Below, piece after piece: positions 54,579 to 63,049 of a stretch of DNA of 64,000 nucleotides. The position numbers were made by a program, and so were the translations under genes. Each line of letters opens with the position of its first letter. Positions within the stretch are counted from its first letter, which is position 1. Below the pieces are notes generated by a model. It was not told the DNA's origin, searched no databases, and saw only the letters and a program-made list of their open reading frames with translations. This stretch comes from Hanstruepera marina (GTDB lineage: Bacteria; Bacteroidota; Bacteroidia; Flavobacteriales; Flavobacteriaceae): contig NZ_JAINVX010000004.1 of the NCBI RefSeq assembly GCF_019880635.1, positions 62,001 to 126,000 of the forward strand, given 5' to 3'.

Positions 54579-54590
54579 ATACATATGTAT
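54579..54590. promoter_or_regulatory. 12-bp perfect palindrome between DUF5916 and folE genes
   Basis: ATACATATGTAT (54579-54590) is a perfect palindrome, 82 bases before the folE ATG and about 125 before the divergent DUF5916 ATG. It could be an operator; AT-rich palindromes can also arise by chance. Confidence 0.3.
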
Positions 54591-54672
54591 TATGTTAATC
54601 TTTTGGTAAGGTTATATTAAAATTTAAGACATAATTGTTTTTCACTACATTTATAATTAATTATTTTCAACT

Positions 54673-55269
54673 ATGCCATATAGAAATTTTGAAGAATACA
54701 ATATTCAAGTTACCGATGATGTGAAAGCGCGTTATAAAAAAATTATTGAAGATTTAGGTGAAGACACAAATAGGGATGGTCTGCAAAAAACCCCTGAACG
54801 GGCTTCAAAGGCTATGCAATTTTTGACTCAAGGGTATAATCAAGATGCTGCAGCAATTCTTAAAAGTGCTATGTTTAAAGAATCGTATAACGAAATGGTA
54901 ATTGTAAAGGATATTGAATTGTATTCATTGTGTGAGCATCATATTTTGCCTTTTTTTGGCAAAGCACATATTGCTTACATTCCAAATGGGCATATTGTTG
55001 GTTTAAGTAAAATTCCACGAATTGTTGATGTTTTTGCAAGACGCTTACAAGTTCAAGAGCGATTAACCGAACAAATATTGGATTGCATAAACGACACTCT
55101 TAAACCACAGGGCGTTGCTGTAGTAATTGAAGCATCGCATATGTGCATGATGATGCGTGGTGTTCAAAAACAGAATTCGGTAACCACTACATCTGGTTTT
55201 CGTGGTCAGTTTGAAAAAATTGAGACCCGAAATGAGTTTTTAAAATTAATTAGTGAGAAATTGTCATAA
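54673..55269 (+). CDS. folE: GTP cyclohydrolase I
   Basis: 198 residues. The family motifs are present in order: [39 protein letters not shown] (zinc Cys and His), [22 protein letters not shown], and [20 protein letters not shown] (second zinc Cys). It converts GTP to 7,8-dihydroneopterin triphosphate, the first step of folate and pterin synthesis. It is the zinc-dependent FolE type, not FolE2. The small membrane protein gene follows by 54 bases. Confidence 0.96.
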   Translation: MPYRNFEEYNIQVTDDVKARYKKIIEDLGEDTNRDGLQKTPERASKAMQFLTQGYNQDAAAILKSAMFKESYNEMVIVKDIELYSLCEHHILPFFGKAHIAYIPNGHIVGLSKIPRIVDVFARRLQVQERLTEQILDCINDTLKPQGVAVVIEASHMCMMMRGVQKQNSVTTTSGFRGQFEKIETRNEFLKLISEKLS

Positions 55270-55323
55270 TCAATATTTTGGAACGTTATTTGTTTGTTAA
55301 TGAATAGTTTATAATAGTTTTAT

Positions 55324-55632
55324 ATGTCATTACAAAATAGTTCAAAATCAAAAAAGCTCATTTTTGGGATTGTATTTGATTTGTTAGGTTATGTTTCCAT
55401 TATTTTTCCACCTTTTGATATTGTTTGGGCACCGTTATCGGCCTATCTTATGATAAAGATGTATGAGGGTACACCTGGTAAAGTGGCTGGTGTGATTTCT
55501 TTTGTAGAAGAGGCTTTACCGTTCGTTGATTTTATCCCATCGTTTTCACTTATGTGGTTATACACATTTGTTTTCACACGAAAAGAAACCGATTCTGAAG
55601 ATTTAGTTGAAAAAAAAGACGACCCGCAATAG
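55324..55632 (+). CDS. Small membrane protein, unknown
   Basis: 102 residues with two to three hydrophobic segments (LIFGIVFDLLGYVSIIFPPFDIVW, SFSLMWLYTFVF) and an acidic tail (DSEDLVEKKDD). There is no recognised family. It is co-directional with folE. Its last codons and stop lie inside the terminator hairpin. Confidence 0.7.
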   Translation: MSLQNSSKSKKLIFGIVFDLLGYVSIIFPPFDIVWAPLSAYLMIKMYEGTPGKVAGVISFVEEALPFVDFIPSFSLMWLYTFVFTRKETDSEDLVEKKDDPQ

Positions 55633-55647
55633 GTCGTCCTTTTTTTA
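55611..55647. terminator. Terminator overlapping the end of the coding region
   Basis: GACGACC (55618-55624) pairs with GGTCGTC (55632-55638), flanked by an A-run and a T-run. The upstream gene's stop codon (55630-55632) is in the loop, so ribosomes and the hairpin overlap. Confidence 0.85.
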
Positions 55648-55666
55648 TTGACTTACTTTTATTTAA

Positions 55667-56251
55667 TTACTCTACTGTAACAGGTGTAAACGTTTCTTCT
55701 ATATCTGTTTCACCACCTGCGTTGGTAATATCACCATCACTAACACCTGCTGCATCTTTGTTAGGCTCATGTCTCAAGGTTACAGTTATGTCACCATCAA
55801 CTGCAGATCCAGTGTCTATGGTTTGAAATGTAATATCTAAACCAATTGGGTTTCCATCTGCATCCATATCATTATAAGTTACAGTACCCAAGCTATTTGT
55901 TACCGTAAAAAATACTTGGTGTTCTAAACCTTCTGCCTGTACTTCTTCAGTAATGTCTTCAGCAGGATCTTCCAATTCATTTAAAAACTCAACTGAACCT
56001 GTGTATGTAGTATTACTTGCAAAAGGTCCAGAAATGGTCACTACTGGTGGATTTGGTCCATCACCATCTAAATCTTGTGTTTTTAAAACAACGTCTGTTC
56101 CACCGCCTTGAGGCATAAAAGTTATGGTCATAGTTGTAATAACTTCTTCTTCATTTACAGGAGGTGGTGGTGTATTGTCATCATCGTTTGAACACGATAC
56201 AATAAGATTTGTGATTAATAATAATGTCAATAATTTTAAAAATGATTTCAT
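55667..56251 (-). CDS. Lipoprotein partner of the neighbouring TonB receptor
   Basis: 194 residues with a lipoprotein signal (LLTLLLITNLIVSC) and an Asp/Pro-rich linker. The body has beta strands with a Gly/Asp-rich pattern (GSVEFLNELEDPAED, HQVFFTVTNSLGTVTYNDMDADG, TVTLRHEPNKDA). Such proteins occur beside TonB receptors in flavobacteria; some databases name them type 1 periplasmic binding fold. It starts 20 bases after the receptor stop. Role: probably surface ligand capture; ligand unknown. Confidence 0.78.
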   Translation of the reverse strand: MKSFLKLLTLLLITNLIVSCSNDDDNTPPPPVNEEEVITTMTITFMPQGGGTDVVLKTQDLDGDGPNPPVVTISGPFASNTTYTGSVEFLNELEDPAEDITEEVQAEGLEHQVFFTVTNSLGTVTYNDMDADGNPIGLDITFQTIDTGSAVDGDITVTLRHEPNKDAAGVSDGDITNAGGETDIEETFTPVTVE

Positions 56252-56271
56252 AATTTCTTTTTGTTTTTTAT

Positions 56272-58674
56272 TTAATAATTAAGTTGTAATTGTATAGTTA
56301 TATTCCTTCCGGTATCATCAGCAAAATACCTTAACCTGTTTAAATACTCTCTATACGATGTATTAAAAATATTATCCACTCGTGCTAAAACATTAAGTTT
56401 ACTTTTCTTAAATACATCAAACGTCATGTCTGCCTGAAAATTAAATAGGTTGTAAGCAGGAGGAGGTGTGCTTATATCGACTAATTCATACGAGTCTGTA
56501 GTGGGAATATAGGTTTCGAAATTATAATCGGGATACCTATTTTGCTCCGCAACAAAAACATAATTTAAGCTTGCATTAAATGTGTTCCACTCCTTCTTAC
56601 TGTAAAACACTGCGGTGTCTAACCTAAATGAAGGCATATCTATTAGTGGTAAATCTTCATCAAGATTTTGCCCATGGATGTAAGATGTTTTAACGTTAAA
56701 TGAAATAGCTTTATTGAGATAATAATCTATGTTAGCATCCAATCCAATGAGATTGGCATCTGTTTTAGTGTATTCCCATACAGGGAAGGCACCTCTGTTG
56801 GTTTCTTCTGTTCCAATAGGTTTTAAAAAAATAAAATCATTAACCCTATTGAAGTAAGAATCTAAAGTTATGTTGAATTTGTTGCTGTTAAAAAGATAGC
56901 TCAAACCAAATCTGTTAGAAGTCTCCTTACCTAATCTTAAATCACCAAGTTCTATTCTTGCAGCAGAGTGGTGTAAGCCATCACTGAATAATTCAGATGG
57001 GTTTGGAGGTCTTGAAGACAGGCTATAATTAAATTTAATTTCATGGTTTTCGTTAATATCAAAAAGTAAACCTGTTGAAATGGCAAAATTATTAAATGTA
57101 AAAACAGGATTGGTTAAATATTGAATCCCAACCTCATCTATAATAATATCTGAAAAGTCGTCATCATAACCACGTTCTTCCCATCTGCTTTTATAGTAGT
57201 ATTTATACGCATCTATATGGTTTAAATCGTAACGCACTCCAAAATCACCAATTAAACGTTCAGAAATATTTGCCTTTAAAATAAAATAGGCTCCTAAATC
57301 GTATTTGGTATAATCTGGAATAAGACGTTTAACACCAGTATCTGGATTGGCAAAATTATCTTGAAAACGACCAGACACCCCGAAGTTTATTAAGTATCTG
57401 CCTAGTTTGTCAACTTTTGCATCACCTTTGATACTGTGTGTTTGCAGTCTTAAATCAACAGCAGCTTTATCTCTGTCATTACCAACACGTTTATCAAATT
57501 CATACCTATGGTTGTTTTGGTAATCATATTGGAAAGTTACCTTACCAAATGATTTAAAACGCATATAGCCTTTAGCTTTAGCTAGTAAATGACTAACGTC
57601 TTGTTTTGGCGCATTTATAGTATAACTGAATGGCTCATTAATTAAAGGTTCATCACTATTTATGGCATTTACCAAGTCGGCTGTATTCCCAATATGAGAA
57701 CTGCTTAATATACCTAGTTCACTATCTATATAACTTAAATAGACTTCAAAGCCTTTTTCAAAACTTTTATAGCCACTTTGGAAACTACCCGATAAATTTT
57801 TGGCGCCTGTATTATTCAAATAATAATCAGGAGCCTTTAAATCACCATTCTGTTTATATCCTAAATTTCCGTTTAAATACCAACCCGAATCAAAGTTTTT
57901 GGCCAACGAACTATTAACATTAAAACCTCTACCGTTACTTTGATATCCCATAATTGTTTTGCCAAAAAGGGTGTCAATAATGGCTATGTTCTTGGGTTCT
58001 AATATAATAGTGCCACCTATGGCATCACTACTATAGGCCAGCGCACTAGATCCTTTGATTACTGAAATAGAATTTGCCGAATTAATATCAATATTGGGTG
58101 CATGCTCAATTCCCCATTCTTGGTTTTCAAGCCTTACTCCATTGTTTAGAATGACAATTCTACTACTATGTAATCCGTTAATCACAGGTTTAACAATTTC
58201 GTTACCTGTGTTTATTGAGCTAACACCAGATACTTGCTTAATAACATCACCAAGACTAGCCGAACTGTTATTATCAATGTAGTCCTTTCTAATAATAGTT
58301 TCTTGGCCAGTATCTGTTTCTTTAGATACTGATGCACCTTCTACATTTACAGTTTCCAACTCTTCTACATGATGTTCCAAATACACAACTTTATATGAAT
58401 CATCCTGTAAGTCTATCTCAACAACCTTTGTTTCACATGAAATATGCGAAATAGAAAGTTGATAAACACCTTTACATAGATCGTTGATATTAAAATTACC
58501 TTCTAAATCAGATGTTGTATACGAATCTGTTGTCTTATTGTATATGGTAGCATTAACTATTGGTTCACCATTATGAAAATCTTGTACTTTGCCAGATAAA
58601 TTCAGTTTACAGGTTTGACCAATTGCACTAAAACCTATAATAAACACAGCTATTGTAGCAATGCAGTGCTTCAT
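56272..58674 (-). CDS. TonB-dependent outer-membrane receptor
   Basis: 800 residues. After the signal peptide comes a carboxypeptidase-like domain (about 25-105: SGKVQDFHNGEPIVNATIYN). The plug has ASLGDVIKQVSGVSSINTGNEI and VINGLHSSRIVILNNGVRLEN, and the barrel ends in a terminal aromatic/hydrophobic strand (ITIQLQLNY). GVRLENQEWGIEHAPNID resembles receptors assigned to metal uptake, but I cannot prove it. Flanked by a small His-containing secreted protein upstream and a lipoprotein downstream, which supports a metal link. Confidence 0.93.
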   Translation of the reverse strand: MKHCIATIAVFIIGFSAIGQTCKLNLSGKVQDFHNGEPIVNATIYNKTTDSYTTSDLEGNFNINDLCKGVYQLSISHISCETKVVEIDLQDDSYKVVYLEHHVEELETVNVEGASVSKETDTGQETIIRKDYIDNNSSASLGDVIKQVSGVSSINTGNEIVKPVINGLHSSRIVILNNGVRLENQEWGIEHAPNIDINSANSISVIKGSSALAYSSDAIGGTIILEPKNIAIIDTLFGKTIMGYQSNGRGFNVNSSLAKNFDSGWYLNGNLGYKQNGDLKAPDYYLNNTGAKNLSGSFQSGYKSFEKGFEVYLSYIDSELGILSSSHIGNTADLVNAINSDEPLINEPFSYTINAPKQDVSHLLAKAKGYMRFKSFGKVTFQYDYQNNHRYEFDKRVGNDRDKAAVDLRLQTHSIKGDAKVDKLGRYLINFGVSGRFQDNFANPDTGVKRLIPDYTKYDLGAYFILKANISERLIGDFGVRYDLNHIDAYKYYYKSRWEERGYDDDFSDIIIDEVGIQYLTNPVFTFNNFAISTGLLFDINENHEIKFNYSLSSRPPNPSELFSDGLHHSAARIELGDLRLGKETSNRFGLSYLFNSNKFNITLDSYFNRVNDFIFLKPIGTEETNRGAFPVWEYTKTDANLIGLDANIDYYLNKAISFNVKTSYIHGQNLDEDLPLIDMPSFRLDTAVFYSKKEWNTFNASLNYVFVAEQNRYPDYNFETYIPTTDSYELVDISTPPPAYNLFNFQADMTFDVFKKSKLNVLARVDNIFNTSYREYLNRLRYFADDTGRNITIQLQLNY

Positions 58675-58757
58675 GTTTTAATTTATTAGTTTTTAAATTT
58701 AATTTTAGTGTACGTTTTTTTGTGGATATATTATTCACAAAACGTCACATAACTTTA

Positions 58758-59096
58758 TTAAACTAATATTTGAGGAGGTGCCCTTAAGGAAAAGTATAAA
58801 TGCTGATGATTATATATGAAGTTATATAACCCAAAAATTTCTATAGAAGAATAAAAATCCATGAAAGGAATTTTATACTGAAAGTCTGGAATTAGTAAAG
58901 GATTACTTATATTGAATTTATAGAACTCACACTCTAAATCTAATGTATGCAGGTGAGTGGTAGAACTATCAACACATACTTCATGCTTATGGTCTTCAAA
59001 GGCATGGCCTAACTTAACAACAGAAGGTGCCAATAAGGTGAGTACAATACTTATTGTAAGGCATTTAAAAATTATATGTTGTAATAGGTTGTGCAT
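58758..59096 (-). CDS. Small exported His/Cys-containing protein
   Basis: 112 residues with an N-terminal hydrophobic export segment (TISIVLTLLAPSVVKLGHAF), then EDHKHEVCVDSSTTHLHTLDLEC, rich in His and Cys as in metal-binding peptides. The end FSLRAPPQ is seen in small flavobacterial proteins placed next to TonB receptors. It is upstream of the receptor at 56272 on the same strand; its own 5' end overlaps the DUF6787 stop by one base. It may bind or sense the receptor's substrate, perhaps zinc or copper. Confidence 0.72.
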   Translation of the reverse strand: MHNLLQHIIFKCLTISIVLTLLAPSVVKLGHAFEDHKHEVCVDSSTTHLHTLDLECEFYKFNISNPLLIPDFQYKIPFMDFYSSIEIFGLYNFIYNHQHLYFSLRAPPQILV

Positions 59097-59590
59097 TAAT
59101 CTATAAACCGCTTAAAACCAAATCTACGTAGCATCTTTTTTTCAAACGTCCAGAAAAACTGAAATTGTCCAAATAACCATCCGAAAAACACCAATAGAAT
59201 TTGGTAGAAAATTAGCCCAATAATAATGAATAATATCCAATAAACAATAGGGTTTAAGTTTTCTTTAGTTATACCAAGTAGTTTAATTATCGGTCTTCCA
59301 ACAAAAAGAGAAGATGTTCCCGTAATGGCAAAGACAATAAAAATACGTATCATTTCCCATTTGTAATCTACAACCCATTTGTTTTCAAGTTTTTTAAACA
59401 GGAACAATGTTATTTTAAAAAAAACAAAATAGAGTGCCAGTGTTACTAAAACAGTAAAGGCAAGATGGTAATCTGACGTGAATTTGTATGCCAATTTAAA
59501 CGAACTATAAAGGAGGCCCACTATACCAAGAAAAGGGAACAATAATTGCCAATTCTCTTGTATTTCCCAACGCTCTTTAAATTGCTTCAT
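59096..59590 (-). CDS. DUF6787 membrane protein
   Basis: 164 residues. The N terminus MKQFKERWEIQENWQLLFPFLG is the DUF6787 signature and is followed by four membrane helices; the basic end (KKMLRRFGFKRFID) is cytoplasmic. The function is unknown. It runs directly into the His-containing small gene with one base overlap. Confidence 0.82.
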   Translation of the reverse strand: MKQFKERWEIQENWQLLFPFLGIVGLLYSSFKLAYKFTSDYHLAFTVLVTLALYFVFFKITLFLFKKLENKWVVDYKWEMIRIFIVFAITGTSSLFVGRPIIKLLGITKENLNPIVYWILFIIIGLIFYQILLVFFGWLFGQFQFFWTFEKKMLRRFGFKRFID

Positions 59591-59637
59591 GGTTTAAATT
59601 TGGGTGCAAAGATAATTCAAAATAAAGGAATGATAAA

Positions 59638-60069
59638 CTAAAATCGTGGATTATGGGTCGTTAACTTTTGATTGTATTTTTCTTCAAAAAACACAAAGTA
59701 ATGATAAAGTGTATAATTTACGTCAAAGCCATAATCAACACCTTGGGCATAATTTATTTGCATGTCATATAAACGCGTACTATAGCCAGACGTTACCACA
59801 CGTCTATTCCATTCAGTGACATATTGAATATTTCTGGCTTCTAAAAACGACTGCGTATAATATGATTTTGGTCTGGCACGACGTAGCATCCATGAATCAA
59901 ACCCAGAGTCAATAATGATAACTTCATATTCCAGTTCATCATTGGCAATACGAATAGTGTCCTGGGTTTCTTGTTTATTAACTTGAGTGTTTGATGATAC
60001 ACCAGTATTTTTTGTTTTACAGCTTGCAAATAGGAGAACAATAATCAAGATGGGAAATAGCTTTTTCAT
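59638..60069 (-). CDS. DUF6146 lipoprotein
   Basis: 143 residues with a lipoprotein signal (LFPILIIVLLFASC). The DUF6146 body is YEVIIIDSGFDSWMLRRARPKSYY and RNIQYVTEWNRRV, ending QKLTTHNPRF. Function unknown; conserved in Flavobacteria next to DUF6787 and DUF937. It precedes DUF6787 by 47 bases on the same strand. Confidence 0.87.
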   Translation of the reverse strand: MKKLFPILIIVLLFASCKTKNTGVSSNTQVNKQETQDTIRIANDELEYEVIIIDSGFDSWMLRRARPKSYYTQSFLEARNIQYVTEWNRRVVTSGYSTRLYDMQINYAQGVDYGFDVNYTLYHYFVFFEEKYNQKLTTHNPRF

Positions 60070-60132
60070 TTTGCAATTTTTATTAAAAATACAAATAATA
60101 ACCGGTTTTGTAAAAACTCCAATGCCCTAAAA

Positions 60133-60167
60133 TTAAAAAGCCAAACTTGAAAAAGTCTGGCTTTAAT
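60133..60167. terminator. Hairpin terminator after the DUF937 gene
   Basis: TTAAAAAGCCA and TGGCTTTAA form a stem with ACTT/AAGT pairing inside it, around loop GAAA, just downstream of the stop at 60187 (minus strand). The T-run is short. Confidence 0.65.
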
Positions 60168-60186
60168 TAAAATATTTCATCAAAAA

Positions 60187-60822
60187 TCATTTTCCGAATA
60201 GTCCGCCTAATAAGCCTCCAAGGCCGCCTTTCTTTTTGTTTCCGCCTAGTACCATTCCTGCAACATCGTCAACAACACTGCCGTCACCATCAGCATCTAA
60301 AATGGATTCCAAAAAGCTTTGTTCTTGTTGTTGCGAATTCCCAGTTAACAAACCACCTAAAAGACTTTCTAATCCAGAAGGACTACTGACTTGTTTTTCG
60401 CGGGTTTGTTTCCCGAGCATACCCAATAGTAATGGAGCAGCTATTTTCAATATTTGAGCAACCGAGTTTGAATCTACACCTGCTTTTGCTCCAATAGCAT
60501 TTTGTACGTTGGCTTGTTTGTTACCTAAAACATGACCCAAAATTTTACTACCATCATCTAAAACACTACTATCAACACCGCCTCCAAATAAGCCGTCTAG
60601 GTTATCTAGAATACTACCATCGTGTTTGCTGTTTAATGCTCCCATTAGGCCTTCAGCACCTTGAGGTGTTGAAGCATTGCGCTTCATGGCTGCCATTAAA
60701 ACTGGTAAAGCCATTGTTAAAACATCGTTTGTTTTATTCTCTGATTCGTTAGTTTGTCCAGCAACACCACTGACTATGCTCTTTCCAATATCATTGTTTA
60801 ATAAATCTAAAATTCCAGACAT
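60187..60822 (-). CDS. DUF937 family protein
   Basis: 211 residues of the YidB-like DUF937 type: SGILDLLNNDIGKSIVSGVAG, VLTMALPVLMAAMKRN, GSKILGHVLGNKQANVQNAIG and KIAAPLLLGMLGKQ. A glycine-rich end includes an EF-hand-like LDADGDGSVVDDV and LGGLLGGLFGK. Cytoplasmic; function unknown. Followed by a hairpin. Confidence 0.9.
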   Translation of the reverse strand: MSGILDLLNNDIGKSIVSGVAGQTNESENKTNDVLTMALPVLMAAMKRNASTPQGAEGLMGALNSKHDGSILDNLDGLFGGGVDSSVLDDGSKILGHVLGNKQANVQNAIGAKAGVDSNSVAQILKIAAPLLLGMLGKQTREKQVSSPSGLESLLGGLLTGNSQQQEQSFLESILDADGDGSVVDDVAGMVLGGNKKKGGLGGLLGGLFGK

Positions 60823-60875
60823 GTGTACTTAATTTGATTAATAGATGTTCAAGATACTAAATATCAATGAATTGT

Positions 60876-61838
60876 TTACTTGTCTTTAACTTTTAATAAG
60901 CTAATAATTTGCGATGCCAATTCTGTTCCAATTCTATCTTGAGCTTCGTTGGTTGCAGCACCTATATGAGGTGTTAGTGAAATACGACGATCCATTAAAA
61001 CTTTGATGGCTGGTTTAGGTTCTTCTTCAAACGTATCCAATCCAGCAAAGGCTACTTTTCCAGACTCTAAAGCTTCAATTAGTGCTACTTCATCAATTAC
61101 ACCACCTCGTGCAGCATTAATGATACCAACACCATCTTTCATGATTTCAAAATGATTCTTCCCAATTACATAATCGTCTTGTGCTGGTACATGCAAGGTC
61201 ACAAAATCAGAATGTTTCAAAACTTCTTTCATGGGCTCGGTTTCAATCTCGACATTAATATACTGCCCATTATAAAACTCAACCTTAATATCAGCTTTGC
61301 CAACAAACTTATCACTAGCAATAACTTTCATGCCAATACCTAAAGCTATTTTGGCGACTTCTCGACCAATACGTCCAAAACCAATAATACCTAAAGTTTT
61401 ACCACGTAATTCAGTACCATTGGCATAATTTTTCTTTAATGACTTAAATTGGGTGTCACCATCCAACGGCATGTTTCTATTGGAATCGTGTAAAAAACGA
61501 GCACCACCAAACAAGTGTGCAAACACCAACTCCGCCACAGATTGCGAAGATGCTGCAGGCGTATTAATAACATGAATGCCTTTTTCTCGTGCGTAATCTA
61601 CATCAATATTATCCATGCCAACACCACCACGTCCAATGATTTTTAAAGATGGGCAACTATCAATTAAATCTTTTCTAACTTTAGTAGCACTGCGTACTAA
61701 AAGCACTGCAATTTGGTTGTCGTTAATATAGTTAGCTAATTGCTCTTGGGCTACTGTTGTTGTTAGCACTTCAAATCCACCGGCTTCTAACGCCTCAATT
61801 CCGCTTTTTGAAATACCATCGTTTGCTAATACTTTCAT
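60876..61838 (-). CDS. serA: D-3-phosphoglycerate dehydrogenase
   Basis: 320 residues, D-2-hydroxyacid dehydrogenase fold without the ACT domain. N terminus MKVLANDGISKSGIEAL; NAD-binding loop LGIIGFGRIGREVAKIA; catalytic Arg/Glu/His in NAARGGVIDEVALIEAL, EEPKP and LTPHIGAATNEAQ. A short serA of this kind is normal for flavobacteria. It oxidises 3-phosphoglycerate in serine synthesis and follows serC on the same strand at 76 bases, consistent with co-expression. Confidence 0.92.
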   Translation of the reverse strand: MKVLANDGISKSGIEALEAGGFEVLTTTVAQEQLANYINDNQIAVLLVRSATKVRKDLIDSCPSLKIIGRGGVGMDNIDVDYAREKGIHVINTPAASSQSVAELVFAHLFGGARFLHDSNRNMPLDGDTQFKSLKKNYANGTELRGKTLGIIGFGRIGREVAKIALGIGMKVIASDKFVGKADIKVEFYNGQYINVEIETEPMKEVLKHSDFVTLHVPAQDDYVIGKNHFEIMKDGVGIINAARGGVIDEVALIEALESGKVAFAGLDTFEEEPKPAIKVLMDRRISLTPHIGAATNEAQDRIGTELASQIISLLKVKDK

Positions 61839-61914
61839 AATTATTTCCCACGTAAGTGGAAGTTCATTTTTAATTAAACTTAATATTTAAAAGTTTTCCA
61901 AGGTTGTGGAAACA

Positions 61915-62976
61915 CTATGCTTTACGTTCTAATTCACTCATAACATCAACCAAAACACCAACGCTATCTAAAGGCAGGGCATTGTACATTGAGGCGCGGT
62001 AACCACCAACACTGCGATGTCCATTTAGGCCATTAATGCCTTCTTCCTTTAACATGGTTTCAAAGGTTTCCTTTAAGTCCTCATTGGTTAGGTTAAAGGT
62101 AGCATTCATAATTGAGCGATCTTCTTTTGTTGAAAACCCTTTGAACAATGGGTTTAAATCAATTTCAGAATAAATTAATTGCGCTTTCTTTTCGTTTTCT
62201 TTTTCAATAGCTTCAATACCGCCTAGATTTTTAAGCCACTCTAAATTAAGCATAGAAGTATACACTGCAAAAACAGGAGGCGTATTAAACATGCTACTTT
62301 TACTGATATGTACCTTATAATCCATCATGGATGGTATTTTACGGGATACTTTGCCTAAAATATCTTCACGTACTACTACTAATGTGGTTCCTGCAGGACC
62401 CATGTTTTTTTGTGCACCTGCATAAATTAAATCAAATTTTGTGAAGTCTAACTGACGTGAAAAAATATCACTGCTCATATCACACACCATAGGTATATCA
62501 CACTCTGGAAACGCTTTCATTTGTGTTCCAAAAATGGTATTGTTGGAAGTACAGTGAAAATAATCGTAATCTTCAGGAATATCGTAACCCTTTGGAATGT
62601 AATTATAGTTCGCATCTTTAGATGAGGCGACTTCGTAAATATCATCAAAAATACGGGCCTCTTTTATAGCTTTGTCGCTCCAAGTCCCTGTATTTAAGTA
62701 GCCTGCTCGCTTTTCCAAAAGGTTAAGGGCAACCATTAAAAATTGTGTACTGGCACCACCCTGCAAGAAAAGTGCTTTGTAGCCTTTGCCTTCAAGACCT
62801 AACAATTCTAAAACCAAAGCACGTGCCTTTTCCATGACATCTACAAAAGGTTTGCTTCTGTGCGATATTTCCAATAATGATAAACCGTTATCGAAATCTA
62901 AAATAGCTTCAGATGCTTTTAGCATAACTTCCTTTGGTAAAATGCATGGTCCTGCACTAAAATTGTGTCTTTTCAT
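61915..62976 (-). CDS. serC: Phosphoserine aminotransferase
   Basis: 353 residues from ATG 62976, giving MKRHNFSAGPCILP, the normal family start; the frame extends 7 residues back. The PLP lysine lies in YAGAQKNMGPAGTTLVVV. SHRSKPFVDVME and the C-terminal GHRSVGGYRASMYNALP are typical of SerC. It makes 3-phosphoserine from the SerA product, and is also used for pyridoxal synthesis. serA follows downstream. Confidence 0.96.
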   Translation of the reverse strand: MKRHNFSAGPCILPKEVMLKASEAILDFDNGLSLLEISHRSKPFVDVMEKARALVLELLGLEGKGYKALFLQGGASTQFLMVALNLLEKRAGYLNTGTWSDKAIKEARIFDDIYEVASSKDANYNYIPKGYDIPEDYDYFHCTSNNTIFGTQMKAFPECDIPMVCDMSSDIFSRQLDFTKFDLIYAGAQKNMGPAGTTLVVVREDILGKVSRKIPSMMDYKVHISKSSMFNTPPVFAVYTSMLNLEWLKNLGGIEAIEKENEKKAQLIYSEIDLNPLFKGFSTKEDRSIMNATFNLTNEDLKETFETMLKEEGINGLNGHRSVGGYRASMYNALPLDSVGVLVDVMSELERKA

Positions 62977-63049
62977 AGTGAGTTTTTTAATAAGCACAAA
63001 GGTGCTAAATTCTTATAAGAATGCCGTTAATAAATTGATAATTTATCAA

